From positions 12,110-76,109 of the forward strand of contig DASPUU010000137.1 in the NCBI GenBank assembly GCA_035622755.1: a DNA stretch of 64,000 bases, read 5' to 3'. Origin of the DNA: JADGRA01 sp035622755 (GTDB lineage: Bacteria; Myxococcota; Myxococcia; Myxococcales; Myxococcaceae). The stretch's first letter is position 1; every line of letters begins with the position of its first letter. The notes under the pieces were generated by a model, which searched no databases, was not told the DNA's origin, and saw nothing but the letters and a program-made list of their open reading frames with translations. The position numbers were made by a program, and so were the translations under genes. Below are positions 23,657-31,271 of this stretch, in pieces.

Positions 23657-24172
23657 CTAGATGCGGGGCTTGGCCACCACCACCGCGCCGACCATGGCCA
23701 CCAGCAGCAGGAGGGACACGGCCTCGAAGGGGAAGATCCACCGGGTGTAGAGCAGCCCTCCCACCGCCTCCAGCGTGCCGAACCGCGCGGCCTCGGCCGG
23801 CTTGCCGACGACCCCGGCGGCCTGCCAGCGCGACAGGGCGGCCACCAGCACCACCAGGAGCCCGGCGGCGGACAGGGCGCCGACCACGCGGTGGAGGCTG
23901 ACCCGCCGCACCGGCTCGCCCAGGTCGGTGAGCGAGAGGAGCATGATCACGAAGAGGAAGAGCACCATGATCGCCCCGGCGTAGACCAGGACTTGGAGCA
24001 CGGCGATGGTGTGGGCCAGGAGCAGCACGTAGAGGCCGGCGAGGAAGAAGAAGGTCGCCACCAGCGACATGGCCGAGTTGATCGGGTTCCGCGCGGCGAT
24101 GACCAGCGCGGCCGAGACCAGGGTGGCCGCGGCGAGCAGGTAGAAGACCACCTCCTGGGCGCTGAAGCTCAC
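23657..24172 (-). CDS. nuoJ: NADH-quinone oxidoreductase subunit J
   Basis: A 171-residue, five-span complex I subunit starting at a GTG that overlaps the nuoF stop (GTGA). It has the family's RNPINSAMSLVATFFFLAGL and LVYAGAIMVLFLFVIMLLSL segments; the pi-bulge helix of the latter links electron transfer to proton pumping. In E. coli nuoG, nuoH and nuoI separate nuoF from nuoJ; here they are absent. Confidence 0.95.
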   Translation of the reverse strand: MSFSAQEVVFYLLAAATLVSAALVIAARNPINSAMSLVATFFFLAGLYVLLLAHTIAVLQVLVYAGAIMVLFLFVIMLLSLTDLGEPVRRVSLHRVVGALSAAGLLVVLVAALSRWQAAGVVGKPAEAARFGTLEAVGGLLYTRWIFPFEAVSLLLLVAMVGAVVVAKPRI

Positions 24173-25503
24173 GCGGGCAGCGCTCCGTAGTGGCCCCAGG
24201 GCCGGTCGCCGAAGGGGCACCGGTGCTGGAAGACGTGCGCCTCGAACTCGCCCCGGAAGCGCGACACGAAGCTGTGGATGGGCAGGGCGATGGAATCCCC
24301 CAGCGCGCAGATGGTGTTCCCCAGCCCGATGGGAGGGAAGGGGGCGATGCTGTGCGCCACGTGGAGGAGGATGTCCAGGTCTTCCGGCTCCCCGCGGCCC
24401 TCCTCGATCTTGCGCAGGATCCGCGCCGCCCACGGCCCCCCCTCGCGGCAGGGGGTGCACTGGCCGCAGGATTCCTCGGCGTAGAAGCGCGTCACCCGCC
24501 ACAGGCAGCGGACCATGCAGGTGGCGTCGTCCATGACGATGACCCCGCCGGACCCGGCCATGTTGTCCACCTTCTTCAGCGCCTCGAACTCCAGCTCCAC
24601 GTCGAGCTCGTGGGCGGCCAGGACCGGAGCGCTCGAGCCGCCGGGGATGACCGCCTTCACCCGCCGCCCGGCCGGCATGCCCTGGCCGTAGCGCTCGTCC
24701 TCGATCAGCTGGCGCACGGTGGTGCGCATGGAGATCTCGAACACGCCCGGCCGCCGGACCGAACCGGAGAGACAGATGAGCTTCGTCCCCCCCGACTTCT
24801 CGGTGCCGAGCCGGGCGTACCACTCCCCGCCGTGCTCGATGATGTGGGGGACGGAGGAGATGGTCTCCACGTTGTTGACCACCGTCGGGCATCCGAAGAG
24901 CCCGACCACCGCCGGGAAGGGAGGCTTGAGCCGAGGCCAGCCCTTCTTCCCCTCCAGGGACTCGAGCATCCCCGTCTCCTCGCCGCAGATGTAGGCCCCG
25001 GCGCCGCGGACGACGTAGACGTCGAGGGCGAAGGGGCGCCCGAGGACGCTCTTGCCCAGGATGCCCGCCCGGTAGGCCTCCTCGACGGCCCGCTCCAGCC
25101 GCTCCACCTGGAACTTGAACTCGCCCCGCGCGTAGACGTAGGCCGTGTGCGCGCCCAGCGCCCAGCAGGTGATGGCGATGCCCTCGATGAGCATGTGCGG
25201 GTCATGCTCGAGGATGTACCGGTCCTTGAACGTCCCCGGCTCCGACTCGTCGGCGTTCACCGCCAGGTACCTCGGCCTGGGGTTGTCCTTGGGGACGAAG
25301 CTCCACTTCATCCCGGTGGGGAACCCGGCGCCCCCCCGCCCCCGGAGGTTGCTCCGCTTGACCTCCTCGGTGACCTGGTCCGGGGCCATCCCCAGCGCCT
25401 TCTCCAGCGACTTGTAGCCGCCCGAGTCCTGGTAGGCGCGCAGCGTCCAGGACTCGGGCTTGCCCCAGTTCCGGGTGATGACCTTTTCGGCGGCCGGAAG
25501 CAT
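24169..25503 (-). CDS. nuoF: NADH-quinone oxidoreductase subunit F
   Basis: A 444-residue NADH-oxidising subunit. FMN-binding loop RGRGGAGFPTGMKWSF, NADH-site motif GAGAYICGEETGMLESLEG and the [4Fe-4S] (N3) cluster ligands in ESCGQCTPCREG are all present. It takes electrons from NADH at the tip of the peripheral arm. The ATG at 25503 gives the family N-terminus and has GGAGGG upstream. It is 29 bases after nuoE. Confidence 0.97.
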   Translation of the reverse strand: MLPAAEKVITRNWGKPESWTLRAYQDSGGYKSLEKALGMAPDQVTEEVKRSNLRGRGGAGFPTGMKWSFVPKDNPRPRYLAVNADESEPGTFKDRYILEHDPHMLIEGIAITCWALGAHTAYVYARGEFKFQVERLERAVEEAYRAGILGKSVLGRPFALDVYVVRGAGAYICGEETGMLESLEGKKGWPRLKPPFPAVVGLFGCPTVVNNVETISSVPHIIEHGGEWYARLGTEKSGGTKLICLSGSVRRPGVFEISMRTTVRQLIEDERYGQGMPAGRRVKAVIPGGSSAPVLAAHELDVELEFEALKKVDNMAGSGGVIVMDDATCMVRCLWRVTRFYAEESCGQCTPCREGGPWAARILRKIEEGRGEPEDLDILLHVAHSIAPFPPIGLGNTICALGDSIALPIHSFVSRFRGEFEAHVFQHRCPFGDRPWGHYGALPA

Positions 25504-25532
25504 GGGGTTCGGGTCCTTCCCTCCCTGGAACT

Positions 25533-26021
25533 TCAGGACAGCTGGTCGAAGATGGCATCCACCCGGCCGCGGGTGAGGTTCTCGTGGTGGACCTCGTCCA
25601 CCTGGAGGCAGGGAGCCGTGCCGCACGAGGCCAGGCACTCCGTCTCGCGGAGCGTCCACCGCTCGTTGGACGTTCCGGATTTCAGGCCCAGGCGGTTCTC
25701 CAGGTGGACGAGCAGCTCCTCCGCCCCCCGCAGCGAGCAGGAGAGGTTGGTGCACACGTCCACCACGTGCTTGCCCGGCTTGGTGGTGTGGAACATCACG
25801 TAGAAGGTGGCCACCTCGTAGGCCCGCTCCGGGGACACCCCCAGGGCGCGGGCGACGAGCACCATCCCGTCCGGGGGGAGCCAGCCCTTGATGTCCTGGA
25901 GGAGGCGCAGCGCGGGCAGCATCGCCGCGCCTTTGCGGTCCGGCGGGTAGTGCGCGAGAATCTCCGATAGCTTCGCGTCGAAGACGCGCTGCTCCTCGGC
26001 CGAGAAGAAGGGCGACCCCAT
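25533..26021 (-). CDS. nuoE: NADH-quinone oxidoreductase subunit E
   Basis: A 162-residue thioredoxin-like [2Fe-2S] subunit. Cluster ligands are CTNLSC and CLASCGTAP, with the CxxxxC and CxxxC spacing of the family; the N-terminal helical domain (YPPDRKGAAMLPALRLLQDI) is typical. The ATG at 26021 is preferred over one at 26078, which would run into the divergent PilZ gene. It is the first gene of this nuo operon, with only 43 bases to the divergent gene, so the promoter must lie in or near that gap. Confidence 0.95.
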   Translation of the reverse strand: MGSPFFSAEEQRVFDAKLSEILAHYPPDRKGAAMLPALRLLQDIKGWLPPDGMVLVARALGVSPERAYEVATFYVMFHTTKPGKHVVDVCTNLSCSLRGAEELLVHLENRLGLKSGTSNERWTLRETECLASCGTAPCLQVDEVHHENLTRGRVDAIFDQLS

Positions 26022-26064
26022 CGGGGCGGCTTCGTAGGGGCTTTCGAGGGTCCCTGTCAACGAT

Positions 26065-26814
26065 GTGGACGTGAGCATGGAGGACGACGAGAAGCGCGGT
26101 GACCCGCGTCTGCCATTCGTCCTGCGCGTCCATTTTCGCGATCGCGCCGAGGCGCTGAGCGCCACCGAGAATCTCTCGCGCGGCGGGCTGTTCGTGCAGA
26201 CCCGGGCGGCGCTCGGCCCCGGCGACCCGGTGGCGCTGGCCGTCTCCTTCCCCGGGCTGCTCGAGCCCGTTCCCCTCCAGGGCGAGGTGGTCTGGGTGCG
26301 CGTTCCCCGCCCGGACGCGGTGGGGGGCTTGGGCATCCGGGTGGCGGATCCGGCGGCCCGCGCGCGCCTCCAGGCGGTGCTCGCCGAGGGCGCTCCCCCG
26401 CGGCCGGCCGCGTCACCGGCCGGCTACCGGGTGCTCCTGGTGGAGGACAATCCCCATGTCCTGGAGATGGTCAGCTATGTCCTGAAGAAGCTGGCCAACC
26501 AGGAACTCGGGGGCCGGGTGCCCCTGGAGGTCCACTTCGCCCAGGACGGACACGGGGCGCTGGTCCAGCTGGAGCGCCTCCGGTTCGACCTGGTGGTCAC
26601 CGACCTCTACATGCCTGTGCTGGATGGATTCCAGCTTCTGCAGCGGATGAAATCCGATCCGCGCACCCGGGCCATTCCCGTGGTAGCCATCAGCGGGGGT
26701 GGGACGGAGGCGCAGGTGCGCGCCACCGACTTCGGGGTGGACGTGTACCTGGGCAAGCCGCTGAAGTTCGTCCAGGTCCTGGAGACGGTGAAGCAGTTGC
26801 TGCGAATCAGCTAA
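26065..26814 (+). CDS. PilZ domain-receiver domain protein
   Basis: A 249-residue signalling protein with an N-terminal PilZ domain (c-di-GMP type; RGDPR and NLSRGG motifs, residues 11-15 and 36-41) and a C-terminal receiver domain. The receiver has the acid pair in LLVEDNP, the phosphorylation site Asp180 in VVTDLYMPVLDG and the Lys in LGKPLKF. PilZ-receiver proteins of this sort are common in myxobacteria; the output is unknown and the c-di-GMP motif is only partial. GTG 26065 or ATG 26077 could be the start. It precedes a kinase-like gene by 25 bases, so they may be one operon. Confidence 0.88.
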   Translation: MDVSMEDDEKRGDPRLPFVLRVHFRDRAEALSATENLSRGGLFVQTRAALGPGDPVALAVSFPGLLEPVPLQGEVVWVRVPRPDAVGGLGIRVADPAARARLQAVLAEGAPPRPAASPAGYRVLLVEDNPHVLEMVSYVLKKLANQELGGRVPLEVHFAQDGHGALVQLERLRFDLVVTDLYMPVLDGFQLLQRMKSDPRTRAIPVVAISGGGTEAQVRATDFGVDVYLGKPLKFVQVLETVKQLLRIS

Positions 26815-26839
26815 CATCCGACGAGTTTTGAGGAACGCC

Positions 26840-28210
26840 ATGAACACGCAGAGGGCGCCCATCACCCGCGACACGGTGAGCGGAGAGGCGTTGTTCATTC
26901 TCAAGAATCTCCGGGAGAACAGCCGGCTCGGGCGCTCGAACAAGCTGGCCGACGTCAAGACGGCCCTCGAGCCCGCCGTCTCCCTGGAGTTCGACGCGTA
27001 CTTCTTCTTCCTCCGGAAGTTCCACTACATCGCCATGGATCGCGAGGCCCAGCTGCGGCTGACCGACACCGGCGAGCGGGTGGTGGAGGGCAACGAGCTG
27101 GACCGCTTCAGCGGTGAGGTGGGGGAGTTCTTTTCCGAGCAGCTGGGCTCGTCCGATGAGCCGATCGGGCCCTCGTACCCCGTCGTCGAGGTGGAGCCGG
27201 TGGTCTCCATCTCGGAGCACGTCACCTTGGAGAGCTCAGTGTCCCAGCCCCCTCCCTCCTCGAGCACCCCCGCTCCGCGCCCCGCTCCGCGTCGGGCCTC
27301 CACCGCGGTCGACGGGCTCCAGGCCGTGGACGGGCGCCCCTCCGCCGCCCCGAGCAAGGCGGGCGACGGCGACCTGCGCTACACCAAGTTCGACGCCATC
27401 GGCTCCGGCCCGCTGGGGACGGTCTACAAGGGCCGGCAGAACAGCCTGGGGACGGAGGTGTCGATCAAGGAGCTGAAGGACATCTTCGGCTACTTCTCCT
27501 TCCTGCAGCGCTCGGACGTGGTGAAGCGGCTCAAGACCGAGCTCTGCGCCCAGGCCCAGGTCCGCCACCCCGGGGTGGTGACCATCCTCGACCAGAACAC
27601 CGACGTCGGCCGCCCCTACGTGGTGATGGAGCTCCTGCGCGGCAACCTGCGCGAGCGCCTGGACCAGTCGGCCGGCAAGGGCCTCCCGGTGGCCCAGGCG
27701 ATGCGGACCTTCCTCCAGCTCGCCTACGGGCTCCGCGCCGCGCATGCCCAGGGCCTCACCCACCAGAACATCAAGCCGGAGAACGTCCTCTTTGACGGCT
27801 ACGGGAACGCCAAGCTCGGCGACTTCGGCCTGAGCCGGGTCATCGAGATCGAGTCCGGCAAGGGCATGCCCCAGGTCTACGTGGGGACGGGCTCGCTCAG
27901 CTACCTGGCCCCGGAGCTGATCGTGAAGGCCAAGGATGCCGGGGCGGCGGCGGACGTGTACGGGCTGGGCATCCTCCTCTACGAGATGCTCACCGGCGGC
28001 ATCCCCGGCCGGCGCTCGCCGCTCCCCTCCGAGGTGCGCAGCGAGGCGCCGAGCAAGCTCGACCCCATCTTCGACAAGATGACCCACGACCGGCGAGAGG
28101 CCCGCTACCCGGACTTCGACGCCATGCTCGAGGAGTTCTACGGCGCCTTCAGCGACGGGGAGTACCTCGGGCGCGGCGACCTGGTCCTCTCCTCCGAGCC
28201 GCTGCGCTGA
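26840..28210 (+). CDS. Ser/Thr protein kinase-like protein, probable pseudokinase
   Basis: A 456-residue protein: an N-terminal alpha-helical domain (about 1-120), a Ser/Pro-rich linker, and a kinase fold from about 180. The glycine loop IGSGPLGTVYKG, the ATP-site Lys (VSIKEL, Lys210), DFG (KLGDFGLSR, Asp328) and APE (SYLAPEL) are kept, but the catalytic HRD is HQN (308-310, THQNIKPENVLF), so the catalytic Asp is Asn. It may bind ATP and act as a scaffold or allosteric partner. The ATG at 26840 follows GAGGAA. It lies behind the PilZ-receiver gene, suggesting a shared pathway. Confidence 0.88.
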   Translation: MNTQRAPITRDTVSGEALFILKNLRENSRLGRSNKLADVKTALEPAVSLEFDAYFFFLRKFHYIAMDREAQLRLTDTGERVVEGNELDRFSGEVGEFFSEQLGSSDEPIGPSYPVVEVEPVVSISEHVTLESSVSQPPPSSSTPAPRPAPRRASTAVDGLQAVDGRPSAAPSKAGDGDLRYTKFDAIGSGPLGTVYKGRQNSLGTEVSIKELKDIFGYFSFLQRSDVVKRLKTELCAQAQVRHPGVVTILDQNTDVGRPYVVMELLRGNLRERLDQSAGKGLPVAQAMRTFLQLAYGLRAAHAQGLTHQNIKPENVLFDGYGNAKLGDFGLSRVIEIESGKGMPQVYVGTGSLSYLAPELIVKAKDAGAAADVYGLGILLYEMLTGGIPGRRSPLPSEVRSEAPSKLDPIFDKMTHDRREARYPDFDAMLEEFYGAFSDGEYLGRGDLVLSSEPLR

Positions 28211-28752
28211 CCGACCCGGAGGAGGCCGTCCGCTCCGGGCTGGCCCGCTTTCACCTCGGGGAGTTCCACGGGGCGCACGAGGCCTGGGAGGACGGATGGC
28301 GAGCCGCCTCCGGTCCGGAGCGTGACCTTCTCCAGTCGCTGGTCCAGCTCGCCGCCGCTTTCCACCAGTGGAGCCGGCCCAAGCCTGGCGGCGCGGCGCG
28401 GCTCCTCGCCCGGGCCCGGGTCCGGCTCGCCACCCTGCCGAGCGCGCTCCTCGGCATCGACGTCGCCGAGCTCGAGCTGCGGCTCGCCGGCTGGGGAGAG
28501 GCGGCGGCGCGCGGCGACCCGGTTCCCGCCTCGCCGCGCGTGCCGGACGGGACCTCGGGGCCGCTGCCCGATTCGGCCCGGCGCGCGCGCTGCCCGTACT
28601 GCGGCGAGTGGGTGGAGGTGCAGGTCGAGCCCGTGGGCGCAGCCGAGGAGCGCTACGTCGAGGACTGCCCGGTGTGCTGCCGGCCCTGGACGGTGCGGGT
28701 GAGCCGCGACGGCGCCCGGGTCGGCGTGGCGCTCGGCCGGGAGGACGACTGA
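28207..28752 (+). CDS. DUF309-like protein with CPxCG zinc ribbon; non-standard start
   Basis: A coding frame of about 181 residues in phase from at least 28207. The first half (FHLGEFHGAHEAWEDGWRAA, then LLQSLVQLAAAFHQWSRP) is the DUF309 pattern; the C-terminal 60 residues form a zinc ribbon with CPYCG and DCPVCC. No ATG, GTG or TTG occurs in frame before 28540, which would remove the whole DUF309 part. The CTG at 28207 overlapping the kinase stop (CTGA) is the most likely start; a -1 frameshift from the kinase gene or a sequencing error are alternatives. Function unknown. Confidence 0.65.
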   Translation: MTDPEEAVRSGLARFHLGEFHGAHEAWEDGWRAASGPERDLLQSLVQLAAAFHQWSRPKPGGAARLLARARVRLATLPSALLGIDVAELELRLAGWGEAAARGDPVPASPRVPDGTSGPLPDSARRARCPYCGEWVEVQVEPVGAAEERYVEDCPVCCRPWTVRVSRDGARVGVALGREDD

Positions 28753-28961
28753 GCGCCCCCCCGGGGGCCGGTCGCACGGGAGAGCCCACCCCGGAGCCGC
28801 TCGCCGGAGGCGGCGGGCCCTGCGAGCTCACGACGGATCACGGGAGATTTCGGCCAGTTGAGCCGGGAGGAACCGGCCCAGGGCCGTCGGCCGGGGCAGG
28901 AGGGCGCGCCGGCACCGGCCCGGCAATGAACGGCCCCGAAAGGCGTAGTGCACAGTCAGAC
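28753..28961. other. Non-coding gap before the exported repeat protein
   Basis: This stretch holds no gene that I can support. It is GC-rich, starts with a C-run/G-run palindrome near 28757 and has an isolated GGAGG at 28870. No convincing promoter or T-tract terminator is seen, though the next gene must be read from here. Confidence 0.4.
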
Positions 28962-29462
28962 ATGCTGCGCACCGCTGCCCTTTCCGTTCTCCTTTTGGCC
29001 GCTCTCTCCCCGGGCGCCGCCCGGGCCCTCGACGTCAGCGCCGACTGCACCATCGACGCCAAGCCGGGCGACGTGGTGGCCAAGGGCCGGGACGTGGTGG
29101 TCGACGCCAACAAGCGCGTCAACGACGTGGTGGCCGTCGACGGCAACGTCACCCTCCGCAAGGGCGTCCACGCCAAGAGCGTCATCGCGGTGAACGGCTC
29201 GGTCACCCTCGAGGCCGGGGCCAAGGTGACCGGCAGCGCCATCTCGTTCGGCGGGAAGGTCAAGGTCGCCCCCGACGCCAAGGTCGAGGGGAGCCGGCTC
29301 GAGCTCGGCGACGGCATCCACATCAAGAACGAGGACGGCAAGGACGTCTCGCTCGACTTCTCCATCGGCGGCGAAGGTCTGGGTCAGCTGCTGGCCGGGA
29401 AGATCAGCGGCGCGGCACGCAACTGCCGCATCGTGGAGCAGCCGGACGGCGGCACGAGGTAG
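28962..29462 (+). CDS. Exported beta-solenoid-like repeat protein
   Basis: A 166-residue protein with a signal peptide (MLRTAALSVLLLAALSPGAA) and repeated short beta elements of the type V-x-V-D/N-G-x-V-T (GNVTLRKGVHAKSVIAVNGSVTLEAGAKVTG), reminiscent of bactofilin-like or right-handed beta-helix proteins. It is therefore probably a small periplasmic or surface structural protein. Two Cys are present. A second in-frame ATG at 28926 would add a hydrophilic N-terminus and spoil the signal peptide, so 28962 is preferred. I do not recognise a named family. Confidence 0.7.
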   Translation: MLRTAALSVLLLAALSPGAARALDVSADCTIDAKPGDVVAKGRDVVVDANKRVNDVVAVDGNVTLRKGVHAKSVIAVNGSVTLEAGAKVTGSAISFGGKVKVAPDAKVEGSRLELGDGIHIKNEDGKDVSLDFSIGGEGLGQLLAGKISGAARNCRIVEQPDGGTR

Positions 29463-29472
29463 CCGCGTCGGC

Positions 29473-31209
29473 TCAGCGCCCGGGCGAGACCCCGGGAGGC
29501 TGGTAGGGCGGGCTGACGACCAGCGCGGGCTCGAGCTCCAGGGCGACCCGCATCTCCGCCCGCGCCTTCTCCGCCCACTCCTCCTGATGGCTCGGGCCGC
29601 CTTGCTCGATGAACATCGCCTGGCGCGTGTAGGCGGTGGCCAGCCAGGCATGGGCCAGCGCATAGTTGGGATCGAGCGCCAGGGCCTTCTGAAACTCGGC
29701 GATCGCCTCGAGATTCGTCCCGGCATCGGCCCCCTGCTCCGACCTCGCGGCCGCCGCCCACTGCTCGGCCTGGGAAACCCCGCGCAGGTAGTGGTCGTAG
29801 GCGTCCGGGCTGGACGTCGAGCCGCGCTTCAGGCGGGTGCCGTCCGCGGTGGTCAGCTTGAGGGCCAGCGCGCTGGCCACCTTCGCCCCCACGTCGCGCT
29901 GGACATCGAGCACGTCCTTGGCTTCGAGGTCGTACACCTCGGCCCACAGGTGTCTCTCCGTCCGGGCGTCGATGAGCTCGGTGGCGATCCGGATCCGGCT
30001 CCCGACGCGCCGGACGCTCCCGTCGAGGATGGTGGCCACCCCCAGCTCGGATGCGATCTGCCGGATGGGCTTCCCTGCTCCCCGGTAGACCCCGGTGGAG
30101 GTGCGCGAGAGGACGCGGAGACCGGGCACCTTGGCCAGCTGGATGAGGATGTCCTCGGTGAGACCGGCGCTGAAGTAGTCGTCGGCCGGGGAGCCGCTGA
30201 GGTTGGTCAGCGGCAGGACGGCGATGCTCTGCGGGTCGACGAGCTCGAAGGCGCGGGCCGGTCGGGAGCGGTAGGCGACGATGGCGCCGCCGGCGGCGAG
30301 GGCGACCACCAGCCCGAGGACCAGGCCGGTGGCGAGCCGGCGGCCGCGGCGCTCCAGCGCCGGGACGAGCTCGAGCGGGTCCGCGGTCCGCTTCCGAAGG
30401 TCCGGCTCCAGCGCGCGCCGCAGCGGCGCCGCCCACCCCCGCGGGACATCCTCGAGCATGCCAGGGTCCGGAATCCGCCCGGTGACCATCTCGTGCGCGA
30501 CCAGGCCCAGGGCGTAGACGTCCGTCCGCGGGCTCACCTCCGCGCCGGCGCGCTGCTCGGGTGCCATGTACGCCGGGCTTCCGACCACCGCACCCGCCTC
30601 GGTGCCAGGCCATCCCGTGTCACCGCCCTCGGTGCGGGCGGGGCGGGCGATGCCGAAGTCCGTGACCACCGCCCGGAGCCGGTCGCGCTCGTGGACGAGG
30701 ATGACGTTGCCCGGTTTGAAATCCCGGTGGATCAGATCCTTGGTATGGATGGCGGCCAGTCCCCGGGCCATCTGGTCGAGCAGGGGCAGCGCCTCCCGGG
30801 GCGAGAGCGGCCCCTTCCGCAGCCGCTCGGCGAGCGTCTCGCCGTCGAGGAACTCCATGGTGATGAACGCCAGCGGCCTCCCGTCCGGGCCGGGGCCCTC
30901 GTGAAAATCGAAGAGCCGGCAGACGTGGGGATGGGTCACGGCGCGGGCGAGCTGAACCTCGCGCCGCAGGCGCTCCAGAAGCTCGGCCCCGGCGCCGGTC
31001 GAGGTGCGGATCGTCTTCAGGGCGACGGTGACGTGCAGCCGGAGGTCGCGCGCCTCGTAAACCTCCCCCATTCCCCCGCGGCCCACGAGCCGCGCGAGCT
31101 TGAACCGTCCGAGCAGGACGTCGCCCGGGCACTGGGGAGAGACGTCGGTGGGTGGCTCCCCCCTCACCGTCCCGGTGACAGGCTCGGTCTCCCGTGAATC
31201 GTCGGGCAT
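29473..31209 (-). CDS. Membrane Ser/Thr kinase with TolB-like domain, shortened TPR region
   Basis: A 578-residue paralogue of the next two genes. Kinase domain: GRGGMGEVYEA (43-53), Lys65, HRDFKPGN (161-168), DFG (184-186). Membrane span about 294-316. Then a TolB/FlgO-like domain (SIAVLPLTNLSGSPADDYFS through WAEVYDLEAKDVLDVQ) found in many adenylate cyclase/kinase receptors, and only two TPR-like units. The full-length paralogues have 793 residues; this one stops about 200 residues earlier with an unrelated Pro-rich end (PPYQPPGVSPGR), suggesting 3' loss. It should phosphorylate cytoplasmic proteins in response to an extracytoplasmic cue. Confidence 0.88.
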   Translation of the reverse strand: MPDDSRETEPVTGTVRGEPPTDVSPQCPGDVLLGRFKLARLVGRGGMGEVYEARDLRLHVTVALKTIRTSTGAGAELLERLRREVQLARAVTHPHVCRLFDFHEGPGPDGRPLAFITMEFLDGETLAERLRKGPLSPREALPLLDQMARGLAAIHTKDLIHRDFKPGNVILVHERDRLRAVVTDFGIARPARTEGGDTGWPGTEAGAVVGSPAYMAPEQRAGAEVSPRTDVYALGLVAHEMVTGRIPDPGMLEDVPRGWAAPLRRALEPDLRKRTADPLELVPALERRGRRLATGLVLGLVVALAAGGAIVAYRSRPARAFELVDPQSIAVLPLTNLSGSPADDYFSAGLTEDILIQLAKVPGLRVLSRTSTGVYRGAGKPIRQIASELGVATILDGSVRRVGSRIRIATELIDARTERHLWAEVYDLEAKDVLDVQRDVGAKVASALALKLTTADGTRLKRGSTSSPDAYDHYLRGVSQAEQWAAAARSEQGADAGTNLEAIAEFQKALALDPNYALAHAWLATAYTRQAMFIEQGGPSHQEEWAEKARAEMRVALELEPALVVSPPYQPPGVSPGR

Positions 31210-31271
31210 GGGGCCCCGCGGACGCCGCGGAGCTTAGGCCTCCGCCGGTGCGCGAGCCAGGACCCCGGCCG

